From: Acidocella sp.
GTDB lineage: Bacteria; Pseudomonadota; Alphaproteobacteria; Acetobacterales; Acetobacteraceae
DNA length: 55,965 nucleotides
Assembly: GCA_031291755.1 (NCBI GenBank)
Contig: JARLIK010000018.1
Span: 1-55,965, forward strand
Direction of reading: 5' to 3'
Below are positions 11,801 to 20,229 of the stretch, in pieces. The notes under the pieces were generated by a model that saw nothing but the letters and a program-made list of their open reading frames with translations, had not been told where the DNA came from and ran no database searches. Numbering within the stretch: position 1 is the first letter of the stretch; each line of letters starts with the position of its first letter. The position numbers were made by a program, and so were the translations under genes.

Positions 11801-12469
11801 TTATGGACTCCAAAAAATTTCAGGTGCGGGCTGACGCTTCAGCACCGCCGCTACCGGCATCGCACTGGTTATATTTTCCAGCACATGGCGCTTGGTATCG
11901 CCTTCAATATGGAGTGCCACAAACTCGGCTTCCAGAAGCACCGGCAGTGTGAGGGTAATGCGGGGTTCAATGGCCGCCTCGGCGCGCATGGTTTCTACCA
12001 CCACGCCGGGCGCTGGTGCCAGTGCTTGCGCCAGACGGTCACCACCGGGGAAGAATGAGGCGGTGTGGCCATCTGTGCCCATGCCCAGTACCACCGCTGC
12101 CAACGGCAACACCAGTGAAGCCACGGCCCGGTTCACGGCATCCCGTCCCTCTTCCGGCGTTGCTGCGGCGGTCACCAAAGGTAAAAACCGCGCCTCCGCC
12201 GCGCGGTTTTTTAATAAATGCCGCCGCACCGATGCGGCATTCGAACGTGACGATGACTCCGCGACCCAACGGTCATCGACCAAAGTCACGCTCACCGCTG
12301 CCCAATTCAAATTCTGATGGGACAGGGCTTCAAAAAACTTCAGTGGCGTAGTGCCGCCTGAAACCGCCAGGGCAGCTTGGCCATCACGTTGCAGCCGCGT
12401 CTGCAAGGCCACCGCCACCGCATCGGCCAAGGCCTCGGCCAGCGCCTCCGATGAAGCAAAAACTCTCAA
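11801..12469 (-). CDS. pgl: 6-phosphogluconolactonase (DevB type)
   Basis: Hydrolyses 6-phosphogluconolactone made by Zwf. It is a NagB-like fold with [14 protein letters not shown] near residue 38 and [14 protein letters not shown] near residue 130, the signatures that separate Pgl from glucosamine-6-phosphate deaminase. The 222-residue length is right. It starts inside the end of zwf (4-base overlap) and ends 1 base before edd. Confidence 0.94.
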   Translation of the reverse strand: MRVFASSEALAEALADAVAVALQTRLQRDGQAALAVSGGTTPLKFFEALSHQNLNWAAVSVTLVDDRWVAESSSRSNAASVRRHLLKNRAAEARFLPLVTAAATPEEGRDAVNRAVASLVLPLAAVVLGMGTDGHTASFFPGGDRLAQALAPAPGVVVETMRAEAAIEPRITLTLPVLLEAEFVALHIEGDTKRHVLENITSAMPVAAVLKRQPAPEIFWSP

Positions 12470-13947
12470 CTTCCACCATCAAGCCAAGTACGGCCATCAC
12501 GTTCAATCAGCGCAATCGCGGCTGAAGGTCCCCAAGTGCCGGCGGTATAAGGTTTGGGAAGTTCACCTGATTCACTCCAGGCTTTTAAAATCGGGTCAAT
12601 CCAGGTCCAGGCTGCCTCAACCTCGTCACGCCGCATGAACAAGGTCTGGTCGCCGCGCACCACATCCAGCACCAGCCGCTCATAAGCATCGGGGTTACGC
12701 ACCTGGAAGGTCGTGGCAAAGCTCATATCCAACGGCACTTGGCGCAAACGCATGCCGCCGGGGCCTGGGTCTTTGGTCATCAGCCATAATTTCACGCCTT
12801 CATCGGGCTGCAGGCGGATCACCAGGCGGTTGGCTACGATGGTGCCCGCCTGTTCATCGAACACCGAATGCGGAATTGGCCGGAACGCGATAACAATTTC
12901 CGAAACCCGTTCGGCAAGTCGCTTGCCGGTGCGCAAGTAAAACGGCACGCCCGCCCAGCGCCAATTTTCGATTTCGGCTTTCAGCGCCACAAAGGTTTCA
13001 GTTGTACTGGTATCCGCCCCCAGCTCGTCAAGGTATCCCGGCACCGCACCGCCTGCCGAAGCCCCGGCGCGATATTGCCCGCGCACCACCGCATGAGTGG
13101 AGAGCGCATCATCCACCGGCTTAAGAGCGCGCAGCACTTTTAATTTTTCATCGCGTACCGCATCAGCCTTCAGCCGCGCCGGGGGTTCCATCGCCACCAG
13201 GCAGAGCAATTGCAGGATATGGTTCTGCACCATGTCACGCAGCGCGCCGGCGTTGTCATAATAACCGGCCCTGCCCTCAACCCCTAGGCTTTCCGCCACG
13301 GTGATCTGCACATGGTCGATATGCGCGGCATTCCACAGCGGCTCAAACAAGCCATTGGCAAAACGCAGTGCCATCAAATTCTGCACGGCCTCTTTGCCGA
13401 GGTAATGGTCGATGCGATACACCCGGTCTTCCGGGAACACCTTGCCGACACCCTCGTTAACCAGCCGGGCTGATTCCAAATCCTTGCCGATGGGTTTTTC
13501 CACCACCACACGGGCATTTGCACCCGCCAGACCAAAGCGGCCCAAGCGTTCACAGATCGGCGCAAACAGCCCAGGGCCGGTGGCCAAATAAAATACCTGC
13601 ACCCGGTCTGAAAATGGCTTTAGCACCGCCGCCAGATGATCCCAGCCGGCATCACTGTCGGCCTGTGCGGACACATAGCGCAGCCGCTCGACAAAGCGCT
13701 CGATGTCAGCCTCGCTGCGCTCTGCTTCGGGCACATGGTCAAGCACCGCTTGACGCGCCATGGCGATGTAGTCCGCCTCGGTCAGCGGCCCGCGGGAAAC
13801 CCCTAGAATGGTGGCATCACCCGGCAATTGCCCGGCAACATCGCGCTGGAACATGGCCGGAATGAGCTTGCGGCGCGCGAGATCGCCGGTGACACCGAAC
13901 ACCACCAGCACAAACGGCACGACGGGGATCACACGGCTGGTCATCAT
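12466..13947 (-). CDS. zwf: glucose-6-phosphate 1-dehydrogenase
   Basis: Oxidises glucose-6-phosphate with NAD(P)+ and opens the Entner-Doudoroff operon. The Rossmann motif is FGVTGDLARRKLIPAMF near the N-terminus; the active-site motif RIDHYLGKEAVQN contains the substrate-binding Lys and catalytic His region. The length of 493 residues is normal. It is the first gene of zwf-pgl-edd-eda-pgi. The 214 bases before it are shared with the divergent gabD-like gene and hold a 13-base palindrome. Confidence 0.97.
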   Translation of the reverse strand: MMTSRVIPVVPFVLVVFGVTGDLARRKLIPAMFQRDVAGQLPGDATILGVSRGPLTEADYIAMARQAVLDHVPEAERSEADIERFVERLRYVSAQADSDAGWDHLAAVLKPFSDRVQVFYLATGPGLFAPICERLGRFGLAGANARVVVEKPIGKDLESARLVNEGVGKVFPEDRVYRIDHYLGKEAVQNLMALRFANGLFEPLWNAAHIDHVQITVAESLGVEGRAGYYDNAGALRDMVQNHILQLLCLVAMEPPARLKADAVRDEKLKVLRALKPVDDALSTHAVVRGQYRAGASAGGAVPGYLDELGADTSTTETFVALKAEIENWRWAGVPFYLRTGKRLAERVSEIVIAFRPIPHSVFDEQAGTIVANRLVIRLQPDEGVKLWLMTKDPGPGGMRLRQVPLDMSFATTFQVRNPDAYERLVLDVVRGDQTLFMRRDEVEAAWTWIDPILKAWSESGELPKPYTAGTWGPSAAIALIERDGRTWLDGGS

Positions 13948-14018
13948 TGGTCCATCACTTTATCGCTCCAACATTTTCAAAATCCGTATCCCGCCGGCTT
14001 GCCACCTTCGCCGTCAAA

Positions 14019-14031
14019 GGTGCATTGCACC
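14019..14031. promoter_or_regulatory. 13-bp palindrome in the zwf/gabD divergent region
   Basis: GGTGCA-T-TGCACC is a perfect odd-centred inverted repeat, 71 bases ahead of zwf and 130 bases ahead of the gabD-like start. It does not resemble the HexR consensus known from gamma-proteobacteria. It may be an operator for either gene or chance. The remaining 13948-14161 shows no gene. Confidence 0.3.
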
Positions 14032-14161
14032 ATACCATAACATCCATCGCCAGACCCGCCAGCCATCATGAAGAAAACGCCTAAAATCAATCGGACGTGT
14101 GGCTGATTTATCCGCCACGACACCCTATGTTGACGACACCACGGCAAAAAGGACGCAAATC

Positions 14162-15640
14162 ATGTTGAACCAAACCACCAAACTGCCCCTGAAGGACCCC
14201 AGCCTGCTGCGCGAGGCCAATTACGTGGGCGGGCAATGGATTGAGGCGGATAGCGGCAAATGGCTCGAAGTTAAAAACCCGGCGACCGGCGATCTGGTGG
14301 GCCGCGTGCCGGCACTCGGCAAGGCTGAAACCAGACTCGCCATTGAGGCCGCCTATGCCGCGCAAAAACCCTGGCGCAAGCTGCTGGCCAAGGAACGCTC
14401 GGCCATTTTGCGCAAATTATTCAATTTGATGCTTGAGAATGCCGAAGATCTGGCGGTCATCATGACCGCCGAGCAAGGCAAGCCGTTGGCCGAAGCCAAG
14501 GGCGAGATCATTTACGCCGCCAGTTTCATCGAATGGTTCGCCGAGGAGGCCAAGCGGGTTTACGGTGATATCATCCCGCAGAACGCCCATGGCCGCCGGA
14601 TACTCGTGCAAAAGGAGCCGGTGGGGGTGTTCGCCGCCATCACACCGTGGAATTTCCCCTCCGCCATGATCACCCGCAAGGCCGGTCCGGGCTGGGCGGC
14701 GGGCTGCACCGGCGTTATCCGCCCGGCCAGCCAGACGCCGTTTTCGGCCCTGGCACTCGCGGTGCTGGCGGAACGCGCAGGCATGCCGGCCGGCGTATGC
14801 AACGTGATCACAGGGCCATCAGGAGAAACCGGCGCTGAGCTGACCTCCAACCCAATGGTACGAAAACTTACCTTTACCGGCTCGACCGAAGTAGGTGCCA
14901 AGCTGATCGCCCAATGCGCCCCAACGGTGAAGAAACTTTCGATGGAGCTGGGCGGCAATGCCCCGTTCATTGTATTTGACGATGCCGATCTGGACGAGGC
15001 CGTGAAAGGCGCGATGGCCAGCAAATTCCGCAACGCCGGACAAACCTGCGTGTGCGCCAACCGCCTGCTGGTGCAGGATGGCGTATTCGACGCCTTTGCC
15101 GAGAAGCTGAAAATTGCCGTCCAAGGATTGAAGGTTGGTAACGGCATGGATGCCGGGGTGACGCAGGGGCCGATGATCAACTTCGCGGCTGTTGAAAAAG
15201 TGGAGGAGCATATCGAAGATGCGCTCAAAGGCGGGGCAACGGTGATTTCCGGCGGCAAGCGTCACGCGCTGGGCGGCAATTATTTCGAGCCGACCATTCT
15301 GGCCGACGTGCCGCATAATGCCAAAGTATTTCATGAAGAAACCTTTGGGCCATTAGCGCCTTTGTTCCGCTTCAAAACCGAAGACGAGGCGATTGCGCTG
15401 GCCAATGATACCGAGTTCGGCCTCGCCTCATATTTTTACGCACGCGACATTGGCCGGATTTTCCGCGTCGCCGAGGCGCTGGAATACGGCATCATCGGCG
15501 TTAACGAGGGGATTATTTCCACCGAGGTTGCACCATTTGGCGGTATGAAATCGTCTGGTCTGGGCCGTGAGGGTTCGAAATACGGCATCGAGGATTACAT
15601 GGAGATCAAGTACGTGGCCCTCGGCGGTATCGCCGAATAA
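14162..15640 (+). CDS. gabD: NAD(P)-dependent succinate-semialdehyde dehydrogenase (aldehyde dehydrogenase family)
   Basis: A full aldehyde dehydrogenase of 492 residues. The catalytic Cys296 is in GQTCVCANR and the general base Glu262 in MELGGNAPF. The NAD-binding FTGSTEVG and the proline-rich TPWNFPSAM are present. GQTCVCANR, with Cys at +2, is the pattern seen in GabD-type enzymes and fits oxidation of succinate semialdehyde to succinate. Glutarate semialdehyde is an alternative, notable because glutaryl-CoA dehydrogenase is encoded next door. ATG 14162 is chosen because AAGGA lies 9 bases upstream; an upstream GTG at 14099 would add a non-homologous 21-residue extension. Its stop abuts the convergent methyltransferase stop with no base between. 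Confidence 0.88.
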   Translation: MLNQTTKLPLKDPSLLREANYVGGQWIEADSGKWLEVKNPATGDLVGRVPALGKAETRLAIEAAYAAQKPWRKLLAKERSAILRKLFNLMLENAEDLAVIMTAEQGKPLAEAKGEIIYAASFIEWFAEEAKRVYGDIIPQNAHGRRILVQKEPVGVFAAITPWNFPSAMITRKAGPGWAAGCTGVIRPASQTPFSALALAVLAERAGMPAGVCNVITGPSGETGAELTSNPMVRKLTFTGSTEVGAKLIAQCAPTVKKLSMELGGNAPFIVFDDADLDEAVKGAMASKFRNAGQTCVCANRLLVQDGVFDAFAEKLKIAVQGLKVGNGMDAGVTQGPMINFAAVEKVEEHIEDALKGGATVISGGKRHALGGNYFEPTILADVPHNAKVFHEETFGPLAPLFRFKTEDEAIALANDTEFGLASYFYARDIGRIFRVAEALEYGIIGVNEGIISTEVAPFGGMKSSGLGREGSKYGIEDYMEIKYVALGGIAE

Positions 15641-16711
15641 TCAGGGCTTGGCGAACACCACCACGCTCTCGAGATTTTCCGAGTAAGGAAATTGATCGAT
15701 CGGCGTGGCGCTACGCACCTCGTATCCGGCGCGTTGTAAGGCATACGCGTCGGTAGCGAGGGCGTCCGGATTACAGCTCACGTAAATAACACGCGGCACG
15801 GCAGCAGCGGCGAGGTTTTTCATTTGCGCACCGGCCCCAGCGTAGGGCGGGTCCAGCACGACAGCGGCAGCCTTGGCCATTTCAGAAACCAGCAGTGGTC
15901 GCCTAGATAAATCGCGCACTGCTGCGCTCATGCGACCGGCCAAATTGCCTTTACGCAAGGCCACCACATGGGCAGCCACCGCGTCGGCAGCGCCCTCGTA
16001 GGCTTCAACGCGGCCCTGCTTCACCAGTGCGAAGCTGAGGGTGCCAATGCCCGAATACAACTCCACAATCCGGGATTTTGTGGTCAACTTCGGTAACCCC
16101 GCCAGCACCGCTTGGATGATGGCGTTTTCGCCAGCCAGGCTGGCCTGCAAAAATGCGCCCGGCGGCGGCTCCACCGCAATGCCGGACAAAGTGACGACCG
16201 GCGGCTGCAACATTGCCACCAGCTCAGCCTCGTCCGTTCCCTTGGCAGCGCTGATTCGAAGGACATGATGAGTACGGGCAAATGCAATCATCCGCGTGCG
16301 GTCCGGCCCGGTTAAATCGGCATCGAGACACAGCAGAATATCAGGGCCAGTATCGAGCCAGTTGATGACGACGGACCCAAGGCGGCGCAAAGCTTCAAGG
16401 CTGCGCAGCAAAATTCGCAAATCCGGCAGCAAGGCCAGCAGCCGCGGCGCCAGCAGCGCACATTCGCTCATATCGATAATTTCATCGCTGCGGACCCGGT
16501 GCAGCCCCAGTGTGATGGCGCCGGCAAAGCGTTTGACAGCCAAATCCACCCGGCGGCGCGAACGCAGCGGCGTTTCCACCAGCGGCGCCAGCGCCACATC
16601 AGCAAATCCTGCCCGTTGCAACGCTGCCTGCAATAAAGCGGGTTTATCAATAGCGGCACGGTCCGCGACAGCACAGCCACCGCAGGCGCCAAAGTGAATA
16701 CAATGAGACAT
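15641..16711 (-). CDS. RumA/TrmA-family RNA uracil-C5 methyltransferase
   Basis: The N-terminus has an iron-sulfur-type cluster motif Cys4, Cys10, Cys13 (CIHFGACGGC), with a fourth Cys in DMSECALL. The Rossmann SAM site is LYSGIGTLSF, the catalytic Cys313 is in VIYVSCNP, and DPPYAG is the substrate loop. The protein is 356 residues, shorter than RlmD (about 430), because the N-terminal TRAM domain is absent. This is common in alphaproteobacterial members that methylate U747/U1939 of 23S rRNA. The exact target cannot be read. It follows gcdH by 2 bases and is probably cotranscribed with it. Confidence 0.85.
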   Translation of the reverse strand: MSHCIHFGACGGCAVADRAAIDKPALLQAALQRAGFADVALAPLVETPLRSRRRVDLAVKRFAGAITLGLHRVRSDEIIDMSECALLAPRLLALLPDLRILLRSLEALRRLGSVVINWLDTGPDILLCLDADLTGPDRTRMIAFARTHHVLRISAAKGTDEAELVAMLQPPVVTLSGIAVEPPPGAFLQASLAGENAIIQAVLAGLPKLTTKSRIVELYSGIGTLSFALVKQGRVEAYEGAADAVAAHVVALRKGNLAGRMSAAVRDLSRRPLLVSEMAKAAAVVLDPPYAGAGAQMKNLAAAAVPRVIYVSCNPDALATDAYALQRAGYEVRSATPIDQFPYSENLESVVVFAKP

Positions 16712-16713
16712 GA

Positions 16714-17931
16714 TTAGAAGGCTGATAGCCCCGTGATGCCACGGCCCAGAATCAAGGCGTGCACATCATGCGCCCCTTCATAGGTGTTCACCGTTTCCAG
16801 ATTCACCATGTGGCGGATGACATGATACTCATCGACAATGCCGTTGCCGCCGTGCATGTCGCGCGCCATGCGGGCAATATCCAGCGCCTTGCCGCAGGAA
16901 TTACGCTTGCAGAGCGAGATCATCTCTAGCGCCGCATTGCCTTCATCCATCAACCGGCCAAGCTGTAAAACTGCTTGCAAAGCCAATGTAATTTCAGTTT
17001 GCATATCCGCCAGCTTCTTCTGCACCAACTGCGTTTGCGCCAGCGGGCGGCCAAACATCTGGCGGTCCATAGTATAGCTGCGTGCCGCATGGAAGCAGAA
17101 TTCAGCGGCACCGATGGCGCCCCATGAAATGCCGTAGCGGGCGTTGTTCAGGCAGGAAAACGGCCCCTTCAGACCTTTCACATGCGGCAGCATATTCTCG
17201 GCGGGAACAAACACATCCGACAACATGATCATGCCGGTGACAGAGGCCCGCAGCGAGAATTTGCCTTCAATTTTCGGCGTCTCAACGCCTTTCATTCCGC
17301 GTTCCACGATGAAGCCGCGAATATCCCCGGCATCGTCCTTCGCCCAGACCACCATCACATCAGCGATCGGAGAATTGCTGATCCAGGTTTTCGAGCCATT
17401 CAGAACATAACCGCCATCAACCGCTTTGGCGCGGGTGCGCATTGAGGCGGGGTCGGAACCGGCATCCGGCTCGGTCAGACCAAAGCAACCGACAAATTCG
17501 CCGGAGCGCAATTTGGGTAGAAATTTATCCTTCTGCGCCTCGGAGCCAAACGCCCAGATCGGATACATCACCAGCGAGGACTGCACCGAAAACGCGCTGC
17601 GATAGCCGCTATCCACCCGCTCGATCTCGCGCGAAATCAGGCCGTAGGACACATACGACGCATCCGAGCAGCCATGGGAATCAAGCGTGGCGCCCAAAAA
17701 TCCTAAAGCGCCCATTTCGGACATGATATCGCGGTCGAAGGTTTCATTACGAAACCCCATCAGCACCCGCGGTTGTAGTTTTTCCTGCGCATATTCATGC
17801 GCCGCATCGCGGATCGCGCGTTCTTCCTCGGTCAATTGCGCATCGAAGCGCAATGCGTCATCCCATTGAAAGGCGGTGAATTTGCCCTTTTTGCGCATAG
17901 TTTGACCTGCAACCGTCCCAATCACATTCAT
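16714..17931 (-). CDS. gcdH: glutaryl-CoA dehydrogenase
   Basis: Oxidises and decarboxylates glutaryl-CoA to crotonyl-CoA in lysine, hydroxylysine and tryptophan breakdown. The acyl-CoA dehydrogenase fold shows [13 protein letters not shown] and [11 protein letters not shown]. The catalytic base is Glu385 in [16 protein letters not shown], the sequence typical of GCDH. The 405-residue length fits. The first ATG (17931) overlaps the helicase stop by 4 bases; ATG 17898 is an alternative start. Downstream, 2 bases separate it from an RNA methyltransferase, so a catabolic gene sits between two RNA-processing genes. Confidence 0.93.
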   Translation of the reverse strand: MNVIGTVAGQTMRKKGKFTAFQWDDALRFDAQLTEEERAIRDAAHEYAQEKLQPRVLMGFRNETFDRDIMSEMGALGFLGATLDSHGCSDASYVSYGLISREIERVDSGYRSAFSVQSSLVMYPIWAFGSEAQKDKFLPKLRSGEFVGCFGLTEPDAGSDPASMRTRAKAVDGGYVLNGSKTWISNSPIADVMVVWAKDDAGDIRGFIVERGMKGVETPKIEGKFSLRASVTGMIMLSDVFVPAENMLPHVKGLKGPFSCLNNARYGISWGAIGAAEFCFHAARSYTMDRQMFGRPLAQTQLVQKKLADMQTEITLALQAVLQLGRLMDEGNAALEMISLCKRNSCGKALDIARMARDMHGGNGIVDEYHVIRHMVNLETVNTYEGAHDVHALILGRGITGLSAF

Positions 17932-19700
17932 GCGGCGATCACGGCGTTGCCGTTATCCTCCGGTGATGCATCGTGGTCTGACTCATCATGCAATTCGGCT
18001 TCCGCCAGCTTGCTCAACGCGCCGCGTTTGCGGATCAGCATGAAGGCTGGAACATCATTGCCAAAGCCGCGCACGCTTGGTCCATGATCATGGCCGCGCT
18101 CAAAACGTTCGTGCCGTTCGGAGCGCTCATGCCGCTCTGGGCGTTCACCGCGTTCGGCAAAACGCGTTTCGCGGCGGCGGTATTCTTCGCGCTTCGGTGC
18201 CTCAACAACCGGTTGCTCAACCCGCACGGGTTCGGCACGAGTCTCACCACGCGCTTCCACGCGGGGCGGACGGGCATTGCGTTCACGGCGTGGTTCTTCG
18301 CCGCGCGGCTTAGCAGATGATTTGGCCGCTGGTTTACTCACTGGCTTGCCACGGCCCCGGCCACGGCCGCGCCTTCCGTCATCCTCAGACCATTCTGCGG
18401 AATCCAGACCTGGAATTTCAATGCGCGGGATGGGTGCGGAAATAAGTTTTTCAACAGCTTCCACCGCCAATTTATCGTCCGGCGTGGCAATGGTGAACGC
18501 CCGGCCTTCACGTCCGGCACGGCCGGTACGGCCAATGCGGTGCACGTAATCCTCGGCGTGATGCGGCACATCGAAGTTGAACACATGGCTCAAACCGCCA
18601 ATGTCGATTCCGCGGGCCGCCACATCAGAGCAAACCAGCAGCCTTATTTCATTGGCCTTGAATTTCTCCAGCGTGGCAAACCGCACCGATTGCGCCAGAT
18701 CGCCATGCAGCGCCCCAGCATCAAAACCATGCTTAACCAAAGACTTCAGCAGAATATCAACATCGCGCTTGCGGTTGCAGAAAATCAAGGCGTTCTGCAC
18801 GTCCTCGGACTTGATCAACCGGCGCAGCGCCTCACGCTTATCAAAGGTTTGCACCAGTACCAGCCCACTGGTGATCGTGGTGGCCACCGATGCCGGCTTG
18901 GAGACCGTGATCTCCTTGGGATTATCCAGGAACGCGTCGGCCAGGCGGCGAATTTCCGGCGCCATGGTGGCGGAGAAAAACAAAGTTTGGCGGGTTTTGG
19001 GCAACAGCCCAACAATGCGCTCAATATCAGGGATGAACCCCATATCCAGCATCCGGTCGGCTTCGTCGATCACCAGCACGCGCACATCGTTGAGCATCAA
19101 GCCGCCGCGTTCAAACAGGTCGATCAATCGGCCTGGGGTGGCGATGAGCACATCAACGCCTTTGGTCAGCGCGTCCTTCTGGTCATTCATGCTCTCGCCG
19201 CCAATCAGCAGCGCATGGTTGAGCTTGAGATATTTGCCGTAAGCGACAAAATTTTCGGCCACCTGCAAAGCCAGTTCGCGCGTTGGCTCGAGAATCAGCG
19301 AACGCGGCATCCGGGCGCGGGCGCGCGAGCCGGAGAGAATGTCGAGTAACGGCAATGTGAAGCCAGCGGTTTTGCCGGTGCCGGTCTGGGCGCAACCCAA
19401 AACGTCACGGCCCATCAGCACCGTGGGAATCGCCTGCGCCTGAATGGGGGTGGGGCGCAGATAGCCTTTATCGTGCAAAGCCCGCAAAATCGGCTCGGAG
19501 AGTCCTAGCGGCGCAAAGCCATCGGCATCCTCTGCATCCTCATGCGGCTCGCCTTCACCCGCCTCATGTGCGGGCTCGGCAGCCTCATCAACCACGGCTT
19601 CAGGCTGGGCTTCAACCGTCATGGTAGCTTCGGAGGTAGGCTCGGCATCAACAGAAGTTGGAGCAAACTGCGCCACTTCGATGTTCTGGCTATCGGACAA
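17928..19700 (-). CDS. DEAD-box RNA helicase (RhlE/DeaD type)
   Basis: All helicase motifs are present: the Q motif before [36 protein letters not shown], and [13 protein letters not shown] in the second RecA domain. The N-terminal ~65 residues are acidic (Glu/Asp/Ala-rich). The C-terminal ~150 residues are Arg/Gly/Glu-rich with an RGRGRGRG run, an RNA-binding tail. Such helicases act in ribosome assembly and mRNA turnover, especially in the cold. The frame opens with a TTG at 19700 and no good ribosome site; an ATG at 19622 is an alternative. A 67-base leader is predicted from the promoter at 19774-19802. Confidence 0.92.
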   Translation of the reverse strand: MSDSQNIEVAQFAPTSVDAEPTSEATMTVEAQPEAVVDEAAEPAHEAGEGEPHEDAEDADGFAPLGLSEPILRALHDKGYLRPTPIQAQAIPTVLMGRDVLGCAQTGTGKTAGFTLPLLDILSGSRARARMPRSLILEPTRELALQVAENFVAYGKYLKLNHALLIGGESMNDQKDALTKGVDVLIATPGRLIDLFERGGLMLNDVRVLVIDEADRMLDMGFIPDIERIVGLLPKTRQTLFFSATMAPEIRRLADAFLDNPKEITVSKPASVATTITSGLVLVQTFDKREALRRLIKSEDVQNALIFCNRKRDVDILLKSLVKHGFDAGALHGDLAQSVRFATLEKFKANEIRLLVCSDVAARGIDIGGLSHVFNFDVPHHAEDYVHRIGRTGRAGREGRAFTIATPDDKLAVEAVEKLISAPIPRIEIPGLDSAEWSEDDGRRGRGRGRGKPVSKPAAKSSAKPRGEEPRRERNARPPRVEARGETRAEPVRVEQPVVEAPKREEYRRRETRFAERGERPERHERSERHERFERGHDHGPSVRGFGNDVPAFMLIRKRGALSKLAEAELHDESDHDASPEDNGNAVIAA

Positions 19701-19728
19701 TCAAAAAACCCGTTCGTAAAGGAATGAC

Positions 19729-19745
19729 GTACGCGCGGCGCGTAC
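19729..19745. other. GC-rich palindrome in the helicase leader
   Basis: GTACGCGC-G-GCGCGTAC is a perfect inverted repeat. In RNA it can form a 6-base stem with a 5-base loop. It lies about 30 bases before the TTG start, inside the predicted leader of the helicase mRNA. Confidence 0.35.
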
Positions 19746-19773
19746 ACAAGCGCAAGAGCGCATTAGCAAGTGC

Positions 19774-19802
19774 CGTATCGGGAAAAATTACAGAAAAGTC
19801 AA
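19774..19802 (-). promoter_or_regulatory. candidate promoter of the RNA helicase operon
   Basis: On the minus strand TTGACT (19802-19797) and GATACG (19779-19774) have a 17-base spacer. The predicted start is near 19767, giving a leader of about 67 bases. Confidence 0.4.
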
Positions 19803-19824
19803 GAATTACGGGCCGTCGCTAGGC

Positions 19825-20229
19825 TCAACCCAGCCGGTCTAAAGCGTCGATGATCGGGCAATCCGGCCGGTTGTCACCATGACAGTTTGAGGCCAGATGC
19901 TTCAATGTCGCGCTCATCGCCTGCAGGGCGGCGGCTTTCTCATCAAGGTCGGCGATGTGGCGCAACGCGATCGCCTTGACCTCCGCCGAGCTGCGCGAAC
20001 GGTCTCGCCATAAGGCCAGCAGATGGCGGATATCCTCGATCGGAAACCCCAAATCACGGGCTTTTCTGATAAATCCTAATTCATGAATATCGCGCTGACT
20101 GTAATGCCGGTAACGGTTTTCAGTGCGGGCCGGGGCGCTGATCAGGCCGATACTCTCGTAATGGCGGATCATTTTGGCCGAAACGCCCGTGGTCATTGAG
20201 GCGTCGCGGATGGTCACAAGCTCACTCAT
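19825..20229 (-). CDS. cueR: Cu(I)-responsive MerR-family activator CueR
   Basis: A 134-residue MerR regulator. The winged helix is TIRDASMTTGVSAKMIRHYESIGL, followed by the long dimerisation helix. The metal loop has Cys116 and Cys124 (NCHGDNRPDCPI), the Cu(I) site spacing of CueR. CueR binds between over-spaced -35 and -10 boxes and untwists the DNA when Cu(I) is bound. ATG 20229 is used; it overlaps the copA stop as ATGA, so cueR is the second gene of copA-cueR and would be induced with the pump. Targets are visible upstream of copA and the chaperone. Confidence 0.94.
   Translation of the reverse strand: MSELVTIRDASMTTGVSAKMIRHYESIGLISAPARTENRYRHYSQRDIHELGFIRKARDLGFPIEDIRHLLALWRDRSRSSAEVKAIALRHIADLDEKAAALQAMSATLKHLASNCHGDNRPDCPIIDALDRLG

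Noticed and set aside
14099..14161. GTG start giving a 21-residue extension of the aldehyde dehydrogenase
   Set aside because: The extension has no family likeness and the downstream ATG has a ribosome site.
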